In this document: positions 1 to 6,432 of the stretch, piece after piece
Layout of the letters: each line of letters begins with the position of its first letter
How positions within the stretch are numbered: position 1 is the first letter of the stretch
Assembly: GCF_040436365.1 (NCBI RefSeq)
Contig: NZ_AP026369.1
Location: 1,303,501-1,367,500, forward strand
Direction of reading: 5' to 3'
Source: Hydrogenimonas sp. SS33
Lineage (GTDB): Bacteria; Campylobacterota; Campylobacteria; Campylobacterales; Hydrogenimonadaceae
DNA: 64,000 nt
Notes under the pieces: generated by a model
The model's input: only the letters and a program-made list of their open reading frames with translations
What the model was told of the DNA's origin: nothing
Database searches by the model: none
Program-made: the position numbers and the translations under genes

Positions 1-984
1 CAGCGCGCCCGATCGCAGGGCGATGGCCACGTCGTGGGCCTCTTTGACGCTGAAGCCGCCGCTGATCTGCCCGCTGCCGCCGCCGATGCGCTCACGGATA
101 ACCGGCGCGCTGTAGACCTTGTTGTCCAGCACGACCGCCAGCCGTTTGCCGACATTTTTGCCCGTGAAATCCCCGAAGATCTGCGCCCCCTGGGAGTTGA
201 GGGAGAAGTTGATGACCGGCTGGTTGTTCCGGTCGAAGGCGACCCGCGCGTCGGTCAGCATGGAACCGTCGAGAATGGGCACCTCTTTGACCAGGTATTT
301 GCGGCCGGGCACCTGGGCGTCTTCGAGAATGACGTCGCCATATTTGGCCGCCTCCGCCGGCGTCATCTGGTTCACCCGCGACGCCCGCTCTTCGTCCACC
401 GCCATCAGCTGCAGGTGTGCCGCCTTGGCGATGAGCTCACGAATCCGCTGCTCCTGCTGGGGCGTCTTGATGCCGGGCACTTCCACCAGAATCTTGTCCT
501 TGCCCTGTTTGGCGACGGTCGGCTCCGCCAGGCCGAACTGGTCGAGACGGTTGCGGATGGTGTCGACCGCCTGGGTAATGGCGTACTTCTTGACCGAAGC
601 GATCTCCTTGGGCGTCAGGGAGACCGTATACTTCAGGCCCTCCTTTTGCACAGCGATGCCGGCCATCTTTTTCAAAATGGCATCCATTTTGGGCATGTCG
701 TCCTTGTCGAGCAGCTCGAAGGAGATCTTGCCGTCATGGATCTTGAAATCGTCGATAATCAGGTCCTGGTCGTCCGCGGCGTACTTGATGGCGGAGGCCA
801 GCGACTTGATTTTCGACTTGATCGCTTCGTCGGTATCGACCCCAAGCAGCATGTGAAGGCCGCCCTGCAGGTCGAGGCCGAGGGTGATTTTGGGGCCCTT
901 GGTGTTGAAGATGGAGGGGACCGAAAGCGCCAGGCCGAAGACCGCCGCCGCGATAAAGATGAGGACGCGGTAGTTAAGCTTCAT
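1..984 (-). CDS. secD: Protein translocase subunit SecD (C-terminal part outside window)
   Basis: SecD is the inner-membrane subunit that, with SecF and YajC, uses the proton gradient to help complete protein export through SecYEG. The 328 visible residues begin with one transmembrane helix (about residues 7-26), followed by the SecD hallmark GLDLQGGLH near residue 36 and then the large periplasmic domain. The coding frame runs off the left edge, so the C-terminal membrane domain and probably secF lie outside. The ATG at 984 overlaps the end of yajC by 11 bases, which indicates translational coupling. The yajC-secD order next to a divergent lnt is the Campylobacter arrangement. Confidence 0.95.
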   Translation of the reverse strand, partial: MKLNYRVLIFIAAAVFGLALSVPSIFNTKGPKITLGLDLQGGLHMLLGVDTDEAIKSKIKSLASAIKYAADDQDLIIDDFKIHDGKISFELLDKDDMPKMDAILKKMAGIAVQKEGLKYTVSLTPKEIASVKKYAITQAVDTIRNRLDQFGLAEPTVAKQGKDKILVEVPGIKTPQQEQRIRELIAKAAHLQLMAVDEERASRVNQMTPAEAAKYGDVILEDAQVPGRKYLVKEVPILDGSMLTDARVAFDRNNQPVINFSLNSQGAQIFGDFTGKNVGKRLAVVLDNKVYSAPVIRERIGGGSGQISGGFSVKEAHDVAIALRSGAL

Positions 985-1258
985 CCTCGATCTTTCGCGC
1001 TACATAGTCGGGAACGAGTCGAACGATGCAATCGTCGTTAAGCTTGACTTTGATAAAATCCTCCTCCGGCTTGACCACTTCCGCCATCAATCCGCCGGTC
1101 GTGACGATCTTGTCGCCCTTTTTCAAAGAGGCGATCATCTCCTTGTGCTTTTTCGCCTGTTTCTGCTGGGGCCGGATGACCAGAAACCAGAAGATCGCAA
1201 AGAGAATCAGAAGCGGCAGGAGAGAAGCCAGCATACCGCCTTGTGCTGTACTTTGCAT
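974..1258 (-). CDS. yajC: Preprotein translocase accessory subunit YajC
   Basis: A small 94-residue protein of the SecDF-YajC complex. It has one N-terminal transmembrane helix (about residues 10-28, ending in the typical VIRPQQK) and a short basic then beta-rich cytoplasmic domain containing KKGDKIVTTGG, the family signature. Length and architecture are normal. An AAGGATT ribosome-binding site lies just upstream. The start codon is back to back with lnt, so the two divergent genes share nearly all of their upstream DNA. Confidence 0.95.
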   Translation of the reverse strand: MQSTAQGGMLASLLPLLILFAIFWFLVIRPQQKQAKKHKEMIASLKKGDKIVTTGGLMAEVVKPEEDFIKVKLNDDCIVRLVPDYVARKIEDEA

Positions 1259-1271
1259 GAAGAATCCTTAT

Positions 1272-2504
1272 ATGTTGAAAATTTCGATGCGATATTTTAC
1301 CACCGCTACCATAAGTTTAGGCTTTCTTTCAGCCCTCAGCGGTGCTCTCTTTATCTACCTGTGGCATTTGGGCATCCATTGGGCGTGGGTCCAGGCTCTC
1401 CTGGGGCTTCTGACCCTGACTTTGTGGCTCACGCTTCCGCGCCCAGCGCTTGCCTGGAGCGGCTTTTTCACCGGTATCCTCTGGTTCTGGTGGATCGCCA
1501 TGAGCTTCCGCTACTACGACCTGACATGGATGATCCCCCTCGTCATCCTCGCCGTCGGGCTCGTCTACGGCCTGCTCTTCTGGGCCGTGGGGTGGCTCCC
1601 CCACCTCTTTCTACGGGCCCTGGCGCTGGGTGTGGCGGAGTTCATCCACCCTTTCGGTTTCGACTGGTTCCGCCCCGCGCTGATGTTCACCGGCTCCATT
1701 CTGGGTGACCGGCTTTGGCACTACTGGCTCATCCTCACCGCCCTGAGCCTCTTTCTCTTCATCAAAAAACCGTGGCGCTGGAGTGTTTTCGCGTTGCTGA
1801 TTCCAATTTACCACTCCCCAATGACCAATGACCGGTTGCCAATGGCCGGTGAGATCCAACTCGTCCAGACCCACATCGAGCAGGCAAAAAAGTGGGACCC
1901 CCGCTACCGCGATGCCATTGTCGACCTCAACCTCCAAAGCATCGAAATCGCCATACGAAACGGCAAAAAAGCGGTCATCCTGCCCGAAAGCGCCTTTCCC
2001 CTCTACCTCAACACCGACATTCCGCTGGTCAAAAAACTCCTTCGAATGAGCCGGCACATCACCATCGTCACCGGCGCCCTCTTTACCGACGGAAAGCACC
2101 CCTACAACTCCACCTACCTCTTCAAGGCGGGACGGCTTCGGGTCATGCACAAGGTGGTACTGGTCCCCTTCGGCGAGGAGGTTCCGCTGCCCCGCTGGAT
2201 GGGCCGCTGGGTCAACGACCTCTTCTTCGGCGGCGCCAGCGACTACTTCACCGCCAGAAAACCCAGCGACTTCACGATGCTGGGCCGCACCTGGCGCAAC
2301 GCCATCTGCTACGAAGCCACCAGCGACATCCTCTTTGCGGGCAACCCCCGCACTATGGCCGCCATCAGCAACAACGCCTGGTTCGCCCCCTCCACCGAAG
2401 CGACGCTGCAACACCTGCTGATGCAACTCCAGGCCGACCGCCACGGCACCGTCATCTTCCACGCCACCAACGGCCCAGGTACGGGTATCATTATCCCACG
2501 GTAG
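1272..2504 (+). CDS. lnt: Apolipoprotein N-acyltransferase
   Basis: Lnt transfers the third acyl chain to the N-terminal cysteine of lipoproteins in the inner membrane. The protein has about five or six N-terminal transmembrane helices and then a nitrilase (CN_hydrolase) domain. The catalytic triad is visible: E239 in LPESAF, K294 in MHKVVLVPFGE and C346 in AICYEA. In-frame ATGs exist at 1257, 1272 and 1287; 1272 is chosen because 1257 overlaps the yajC start codon, but the ribosome-binding site is weak. At 410 residues it ends just after the HATNGPGTG motif, so the C-terminal helix of E. coli Lnt is absent. A heptad repeat is read in frame between the membrane and nitrilase domains, around residues 178-192. 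Confidence 0.93.
   Translation: MLKISMRYFTTATISLGFLSALSGALFIYLWHLGIHWAWVQALLGLLTLTLWLTLPRPALAWSGFFTGILWFWWIAMSFRYYDLTWMIPLVILAVGLVYGLLFWAVGWLPHLFLRALALGVAEFIHPFGFDWFRPALMFTGSILGDRLWHYWLILTALSLFLFIKKPWRWSVFALLIPIYHSPMTNDRLPMAGEIQLVQTHIEQAKKWDPRYRDAIVDLNLQSIEIAIRNGKKAVILPESAFPLYLNTDIPLVKKLLRMSRHITIVTGALFTDGKHPYNSTYLFKAGRLRVMHKVVLVPFGEEVPLPRWMGRWVNDLFFGGASDYFTARKPSDFTMLGRTWRNAICYEATSDILFAGNPRTMAAISNNAWFAPSTEATLQHLLMQLQADRHGTVIFHATNGPGTGIIIPR
1803..1845 (+). repeat. Heptanucleotide repeat read through inside lnt
   Basis: Six imperfect 7-base units in phase with one another (including CCCAATG, ACCAATG, ACCGGTT, GCCAATG) lie within the lnt coding sequence, at the linker between the membrane region and the nitrilase domain. 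The units match the CCAATG-type intergenic array at 3897-4001, so this looks like an intergenic-type repeat captured in a gene. It is translated as part of the linker. Confidence 0.7.
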
Positions 2505-2545
2505 AGAGTGAGATCGCTGCTACGCAGCAAGTGAGAAAGTGAGCA
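2502..2545 (+). repeat. Hairpin-bearing GTGAG block at the lnt 3' end
   Basis: Just after the lnt stop codon, GAGAGTGAGATCGC is followed by a stem GCTGC-TAC-GCAGC (2516-2528) and then GTGAGAAAGTGAG. The same layout, with a different but still paired stem, follows ispE at 10388-10430. It leads directly into the AGTGAGC array. Confidence 0.55.
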
Positions 2546-2630
2546 GTGAGCAGTGAGCAGTGAGCAGTGAGCAGTGAGCAGTGAGCAGTGAGCAGTGAGC
2601 AGTGAGCAGTGAGCAGTGAGCAGTGAGCAG
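2531..2630 (+). repeat. Tandem heptanucleotide array (AGTGAGC)n
   Basis: After one GTGAGAA unit, about 13 near-perfect copies of AGTGAGC run head to tail. It belongs to the GTGARNA family seen also after cysK, ispE and bioF and before murG. A period of seven means the array cannot keep a reading frame with a simple repeat and encodes nothing believable. Perfect identity of the units suggests recent expansion or correction. Confidence 0.95.
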
Positions 2631-2717
2631 TATAAGCGAAGCTGATTTTGAATGTCTTTGTCAAAGGTTTGCGTCAATTCTATGAAATTTTAAACTGCGA
2701 ATCATTCTCAACGCACT

Positions 2718-2780
2718 CCAGCGACCAGCGACCAGCGACCAGCGACCAGCGACCAGCGACCAACGACCAACGACCAAAAA
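2718..2780 (+). repeat. Tandem heptanucleotide array (CCAGCGA)6(CCAACGA)2
   Basis: Six copies of CCAGCGA are followed by two of CCAACGA and a decayed CCAAAAA. It is preceded by an imperfect copy of the GAATCATTCTCAAC motif that also precedes the CAATGCC array downstream of cysK. Decaying heptads continue near 2811-2835. Together with the AGTGAGC array this accounts for most of the 392 bases between lnt and cysK, where no gene is seen. Confidence 0.93.
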
Positions 2781-2793
2781 CTGAAATCAAAAA

Positions 2794-2806
2794 GGGGCGA
2801 AGCCCC
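2794..2806 (+). repeat. Short stable hairpin GGGGC-GAA-GCCCC
   Basis: A perfect 5-bp stem closed by a GAA loop follows the CCAGCGA array. Its core GCGAAGC is a known unusually stable DNA mini-hairpin. There is no T-run behind it, so it is not a convincing terminator. It may end the lnt transcript poorly or be part of the repeat region. Confidence 0.45.
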
Positions 2807-2896
2807 GTTCCAACGACAAACGACAATCGATCGATTTATCTATCATTTACTTTTCTTATGTTATTTTGATTCGAAACAACGGCAGGAGAAAACCGA

Positions 2897-3820
2897 ATGA
2901 AGATCGCCAACGACGTGACGGAGCTCATCGGCAACACCCCTCTGGTACGGCTCAATTTCGCCTCCCGGGAGACGGGGTGCACGATTCTGGGCAAGTGTGA
3001 ATTCATGAACCCCGGCGGATCGGTGAAGGACCGGATCGGGCGGAACATGGTGCTCCAGGCGCTGGAGCGGGGCGTCATCGACCAAAAGAGCACGATCATC
3101 GAGCCGACCAGCGGCAATACCGGCATCGCCCTCGCTTCCGTCTGTGCGGCGCGGGGGATTCGCCTCATTCTCACGATGCCCGAATCTATGAGCCTGGAGC
3201 GACGGAAACTCCTTGCGGCCCTGGGGGCGGAGCTGGTCCTCACGCCGGCGGCGGAGGGGATGAAAGGGGCGATCGCCAAAGCCGAAGCGCTGCAGCGGGA
3301 GATTCCCGGTGCCGTCATTTTGCAGCAGTTCGAAAACCCGGACAACCCCGACGCCCACCGCCACACCACCGCCCGGGAGATCCTGCGCGATACCGACGGC
3401 AACGTCGACATCTTCGTCGCCGCCGTGGGCACCGGCGGAACCATCACCGGTACCGGCGAGACGCTCAAAGCCCACCTGCCCGGCCTGAAAATCTACGCCG
3501 TGGAGCCCAGAAAATCCCCGGTCCTCGCCGGCGGCCGGCCCGGCCCCCACAAAATCCAGGGGATCGGCGCCGGGTTCGTGCCGAAAATTCTTGATACGCA
3601 GGTGTACGAAGAGGTGATCGAGATCGACGATGAAACCGCCTTTGCCACCAGCCGGCGCATCGCGAAAGAGGAGGGGCTGCTGGCCGGCATCTCCTCCGGC
3701 GCCAACGTGGCCGCGGCGATGGAAGTGGCATCCCGCCCCGAAAACCGGGGCAAAGTCATCGTCACGATTTTGTGCGATACGGGAGAGCGCTATTTGAGTA
3801 CGGAGTTGTTTGGGAGTTAG
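2897..3820 (+). CDS. cysK: Cysteine synthase A (O-acetylserine sulfhydrylase)
   Basis: A PLP enzyme that makes cysteine from O-acetylserine and sulfide in the cytoplasm. It has 307 residues, the usual length. The PLP lysine is K44 in NPGGSVKDR, the substrate loop is PTSGNTG near residue 74, and the phosphate-binding glycine loop is GTGGTITGTG. An AGGAG site sits 9 bases before the ATG. It stands alone on its strand between repeat arrays. CysM-type activity cannot be excluded from sequence alone, but the motifs fit CysK best. Confidence 0.95.
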   Translation: MKIANDVTELIGNTPLVRLNFASRETGCTILGKCEFMNPGGSVKDRIGRNMVLQALERGVIDQKSTIIEPTSGNTGIALASVCAARGIRLILTMPESMSLERRKLLAALGAELVLTPAAEGMKGAIAKAEALQREIPGAVILQQFENPDNPDAHRHTTAREILRDTDGNVDIFVAAVGTGGTITGTGETLKAHLPGLKIYAVEPRKSPVLAGGRPGPHKIQGIGAGFVPKILDTQVYEEVIEIDDETAFATSRRIAKEEGLLAGISSGANVAAAMEVASRPENRGKVIVTILCDTGERYLSTELFGS

Positions 3821-3823
3821 AAA

Positions 3824-3866
3824 GGTGGGAAGGTTAGAAAGTGAGAAGGTGAGAAGGTTGTTGGGT
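3824..3866 (+). repeat. Degenerate GGTGAGA-type heptads after cysK
   Basis: Imperfect 7-base units (AGAAAGG, TGGGAAG, GTTAGAA, AGTGAGA, AGGTGAG, AAGGTTG) start within a few bases of the cysK stop codon. They resemble the GTGARNA heptads elsewhere, but are more decayed. Confidence 0.6.
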
Positions 3867-3872
3867 GGAGGA

Positions 3873-3889
3873 TTGAGAATCATTCTCAA
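3873..3889. promoter_or_regulatory. Fur-box-like 17-bp perfect palindrome
   Basis: TTGAGAATCATTCTCAA is a perfect inverted repeat and fits the 7-1-7 Fur motif TGANAATNATTNTCA. It lies between cysK and the PabC-like gene, just before the CAATGCC array. A half-preserved copy (TGCGAATCATTCTCAA) is at 2696-2711, before the CCAGCGA array. Whether Fur binds here, or the motif is simply part of the repeat unit, cannot be told from sequence. Confidence 0.4.
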
Positions 3890-3896
3890 CACGCAT

Positions 3897-4001
3897 CAAT
3901 GCCCAATGCCCAATGCCCAATGCCCAATGCCCAATGCCCAATGCCCAATGCCCAATGCCCAATGCCCAATGCCCAATGCCCAATGACCAATGACCAATGA
4001 C
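3897..4001 (+). repeat. Tandem heptanucleotide array (CAATGCC)12(CAATGAC)3
   Basis: Exactly 15 units of seven bases (105 bp): twelve perfect CAATGCC followed by three CAATGAC. The array ends 20 bases before the start codon of the next gene, immediately upstream of its GGAGG site. This is the longest and most regular array in the window. Confidence 0.97.
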
Positions 4002-4021
4002 CAAAAAAACGGAGGTCCACC

Positions 4022-4594
4022 ATGTTACTTGAAACCATCTGCATCCACAACGGTGCCATCCAGAACCTTTCTCTTCACCAGGCGCGGCTGAACCGCAGCC
4101 AGGCGGCGCTTTTCGACGACTACGAAGCGATCGACCTGGGGCGTTTTATCCATCCGCCTTCGGGAAGCGGAACCCTCAAGTGCCGGGTAACCTACGGACG
4201 GGAGCTCTTCGACGTAGTCTTCGAACCCTACCGTCCCCGTGCGGTCAGGCACCTCAAACCGATGGAAGCCCGTATAGACTACGCCCACAAATACAGCGAC
4301 CGGGAGGCCCTGGACGACCTTTTTGCGCAGCGGGGGGAAGCGGACGACATTCTGATTCTGCGCAACGGGTATGTCACCGACACCAGTGTCGCCAATATCG
4401 CCTTTCTGAAAGAGGGGCGTTGGTACACCCCCAGGCTGCCCCTGCTGCGGGGGACAACCCGGGAGCGGCTGGTGCGCAGCGGCTTTTTGACGCCGCGGGA
4501 TATCCGCATCGAAGAGGTAGATCAGTTCGAAGCCTTCGCCCTGCTCAACGCCATGATCGGCTTTCTGCCCGTGAAAAATGGTAGAATTGGGTAA
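4022..4594 (+). CDS. PabC-like aminotransferase class IV (putative aminodeoxychorismate lyase)
   Basis: A fold-type IV PLP enzyme of 190 residues, shorter than E. coli PabC (about 270). Class IV members act on 4-amino-4-deoxychorismate (folate), branched-chain amino acids or D-amino acids. The likely PLP lysine is in YAHKYSDR near residue 91, followed by the phosphate-cup sequence DTSVANIAF and [10 protein letters not shown] near the C-terminus. A GGAGG site precedes the ATG. No pabB lies beside it, so the folate role is inferred from the family and from similar short proteins in Campylobacterota. Confidence 0.7.
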   Translation: MLLETICIHNGAIQNLSLHQARLNRSQAALFDDYEAIDLGRFIHPPSGSGTLKCRVTYGRELFDVVFEPYRPRAVRHLKPMEARIDYAHKYSDREALDDLFAQRGEADDILILRNGYVTDTSVANIAFLKEGRWYTPRLPLLRGTTRERLVRSGFLTPRDIRIEEVDQFEAFALLNAMIGFLPVKNGRIG

Positions 4595-4611
4595 AAAATC
4601 GAGGGTGTAGC

Positions 4612-5064
4612 ATGCTGATCGACATGGTGAAAGAGGAAGAGTTTCAAAACCTGACGGAAGCCCATCTGAAAGATATGCTGTTCTACCTGCTCGCCTCGGA
4701 GCAGCCTTTCGGGCTTCTGTGCAACCTGGAGCATGTCACCTTCGACCCGCCTCTGCCCGAAGAGATCGCCTCCAACCTCCAGGAACTCACCCTCTTCATG
4801 ATCGCGGGCTACACCTTCGAGAGTTTCGAAATAGAGGAGGACAAGCTCTTTTTCGAAGCGGGTTTCGGCCCCGACAATTTCGGCAGTGTCGTCAGCATGC
4901 CGGTACTGGCCGTTTTACAGATATTGGTGGAAGAGACTCCCATTCTCATCAACATGGCCCAGCCCAGGCCCTACTTCAGGGAAGCCCGGGCCGAGGAGGG
5001 GGTCAAAAGCTCCCTCGAAACCTTTCTCAGCAATCCGGAAAACAGAAAGTTTTTGAAGAAATAG
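4612..5064 (+). CDS. Hypothetical acidic protein, 150 aa, stop codon supplied by a MITE
   Basis: I do not recognise this protein. It is acidic and soluble, with no signal peptide or clear membrane helix, and starts MLIDMVKEEEFQNL. It follows the PabC-like gene by 17 bases, and a TAGAAT -10-like box lies at the end of that gene (near 4581). The TAG stop codon is the first three bases of the terminal inverted repeat of the MITE at 5062-5333, so the present C-terminus (NRKFLKK) may be an accident of insertion. Confidence 0.75.
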   Translation: MLIDMVKEEEFQNLTEAHLKDMLFYLLASEQPFGLLCNLEHVTFDPPLPEEIASNLQELTLFMIAGYTFESFEIEEDKLFFEAGFGPDNFGSVVSMPVLAVLQILVEETPILINMAQPRPYFREARAEEGVKSSLETFLSNPENRKFLKK

Positions 5065-5333
5065 ACTTCTTGCAAAACTATACACAGTATGAGCAAAAAG
5101 AGAAACGATTCAATCAAGGCAGATGTTCCCAAGCGTAGCCGAAGCTACGTTTGGGGTTATCTAACGCAGAGTCAATCGGTTTATCTTTTTGCCCTTCGGG
5201 AGGCATAAAAAGGGGCAATCTCGCATAAAAAAATGTTTTCAACGTAGCTTTGGCTACGCCGAAAAATTTGTTTTTCACGATCTTACCCCTTTTTATGCCT
5301 CTCATATCTGCGTATAGTTCTGCAAGAAGTCTA
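5062..5333. mobile_element. MITE family 1, 272 bp, 32-bp imperfect terminal inverted repeats
   Basis: The ends are inverted copies: TAGACTTCTTGCAAAACTAT at the left, and at the right the complement of TAGACTTCTTGCAGAACTAT. They continue for about 32 bp with few mismatches. TA on both sides may be the target duplication. Inside are nested palindromes: GAGGCATAAAAAGGGG at about 5200 with its complement near 5290, and two GCGTAGC-type hairpins. No transposase-sized gene is present. Ends of this type recall IS5-like elements, but the family assignment is a guess. Confidence 0.8.
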
Positions 5334-5350
5334 ATAAAGGCTCTCCTGCC

Positions 5351-6256
5351 TCAGCACTTGTTCTGCTGCAGATACCCCACCACATTTTCGATGAAGGCAT
5401 CGTGTTTTCGCTCTTTCGAGTAGGCGATGTAGAGTTTGCGTTTGATGCGGTGTCCCCGGATGCGTGACTCGAAGAGCTGGCCGTTCTCCACCTCGTCGGC
5501 GATGGCGACGCGGGAGATGAAAGAGACCACCGGCGGTTTGCCGTCATCCTTTTCCGCTTTGAGAATGGCCGCTTTGAGCGTGGCGGAACTGTCCACTTCG
5601 TAGAGCACGTCGAAGCTCTTGCACTCGACCCCGATCTCTTCGAAAACCTCCTTGACGAGCCTTCTGGTATGGGAAGCTTCGTCGCGGCAGATCCATCGGT
5701 AGTTTCCCAGCTCTTCGGGTTTGAGCGATTTGGGCAGGGGCTGGTTGCTGAAGATGACCAGTTCGTCTTCCAGCCACTCCCTGTAGATGATCTCATCCTC
5801 GAAAACCGGCGATTCGATGAGGCCGAGATCCACCTGCCGGTTGAGAATGTCGTCGATCACCTGCCGGGAGACCTCCACCTTGATCTGCACGTCGTTGTGT
5901 ATGACGTTTTTGATATTGTTGAGGCATTTTCCCGGAATAATGAAGTTGCCGATGGTAAAGGAGGCGCCGATGCGGAAGGTGATCTCCTTGTTGATGATCT
6001 TCATCAGATCCCGCTCGGCGTTGTTGATACACTTTTCCAGCCGCAGGGCGATGCGGTAGAGGTCCTCCCCCTCCTTGGTCAGAATGACGCCGTTTTTCTT
6101 CCGTTCGATCACCTTGCAGTCGAGATACTTCTCGATAAATTTGATCTGCTGGGTGACCGCCGGCTGGGAAATGCCCAGCTTCGCGGAGGCTTTGGAAAAA
6201 CTGTGCTCCCGTACGACGGTCAAGAAGGTTTCGAGTTTCGCAAAATCTTTCAGCAT
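5351..6256 (-). CDS. LysR-family transcriptional regulator
   Basis: A 301-residue regulator with an N-terminal winged helix-turn-helix (about residues 4-62; SFSKASAKLGISQPAVTQQI is the recognition helix region) and a periplasmic-binding-protein-like effector domain. It is a normal length for the family. It is divergent from uvrD across a 176-bp AT-rich region, and its 3' end abuts the MITE. LysR proteins often control a divergent neighbour, but uvrD is an unlikely target, so the regulon is unknown. The ATG at 6256 is preceded by AAGGGCAG. Confidence 0.9.
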   Translation of the reverse strand: MLKDFAKLETFLTVVREHSFSKASAKLGISQPAVTQQIKFIEKYLDCKVIERKKNGVILTKEGEDLYRIALRLEKCINNAERDLMKIINKEITFRIGASFTIGNFIIPGKCLNNIKNVIHNDVQIKVEVSRQVIDDILNRQVDLGLIESPVFEDEIIYREWLEDELVIFSNQPLPKSLKPEELGNYRWICRDEASHTRRLVKEVFEEIGVECKSFDVLYEVDSSATLKAAILKAEKDDGKPPVVSFISRVAIADEVENGQLFESRIRGHRIKRKLYIAYSKERKHDAFIENVVGYLQQNKC

Positions 6257-6398
6257 AATCTGCCCTTAATATTTTTATTTGTTATTTTATCCGAATAGAG
6301 TAATAAAATCAATAAATTTAAGTTATTTAATTAAAATTAAAAGTGCCTTAAGCTTATTACAATGGTTTATATTACCCTGACCTTAATCTTTTTTTTGA

Positions 6399-6404
6399 TA
6401 TAAT
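6399..6404 (+). promoter_or_regulatory. -10 box (TATAAT) of uvrD
   Basis: A perfect TATAAT lies 28 bases before the uvrD ATG, behind a T-rich run. This is the usual vegetative promoter style of Campylobacterota, in which the -35 is weak. The surrounding 6257-6432 region is strongly AT-rich and must also hold the divergent LysR promoter. Confidence 0.7.
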
Positions 6405-6432
6405 CAATACAACTTATTTTTACGAAAGCATC

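Noticed and set aside
2309-2677. Minus-strand frame with repeated SLLTAHC units at the lnt end
   Set aside because: It is the AGTGAGC DNA repeat read on the other strand; a 7-base unit gives a 7-residue peptide repeat automatically. No start signal and it runs into antisense lnt.
2718-4001. Heptad arrays as a CRISPR array
   Set aside because: The units are 7 bases with no spacers and no cas genes are near.
4022-4594. Branched-chain or D-amino acid aminotransferase instead of PabC-like
   Set aside because: The protein is much shorter than IlvE or Dat; still not fully excluded.
5114-5305. Small frame inside MITE-1
   Set aside because: Lies within palindromic DNA, has no ribosome-binding site and no transposase character.
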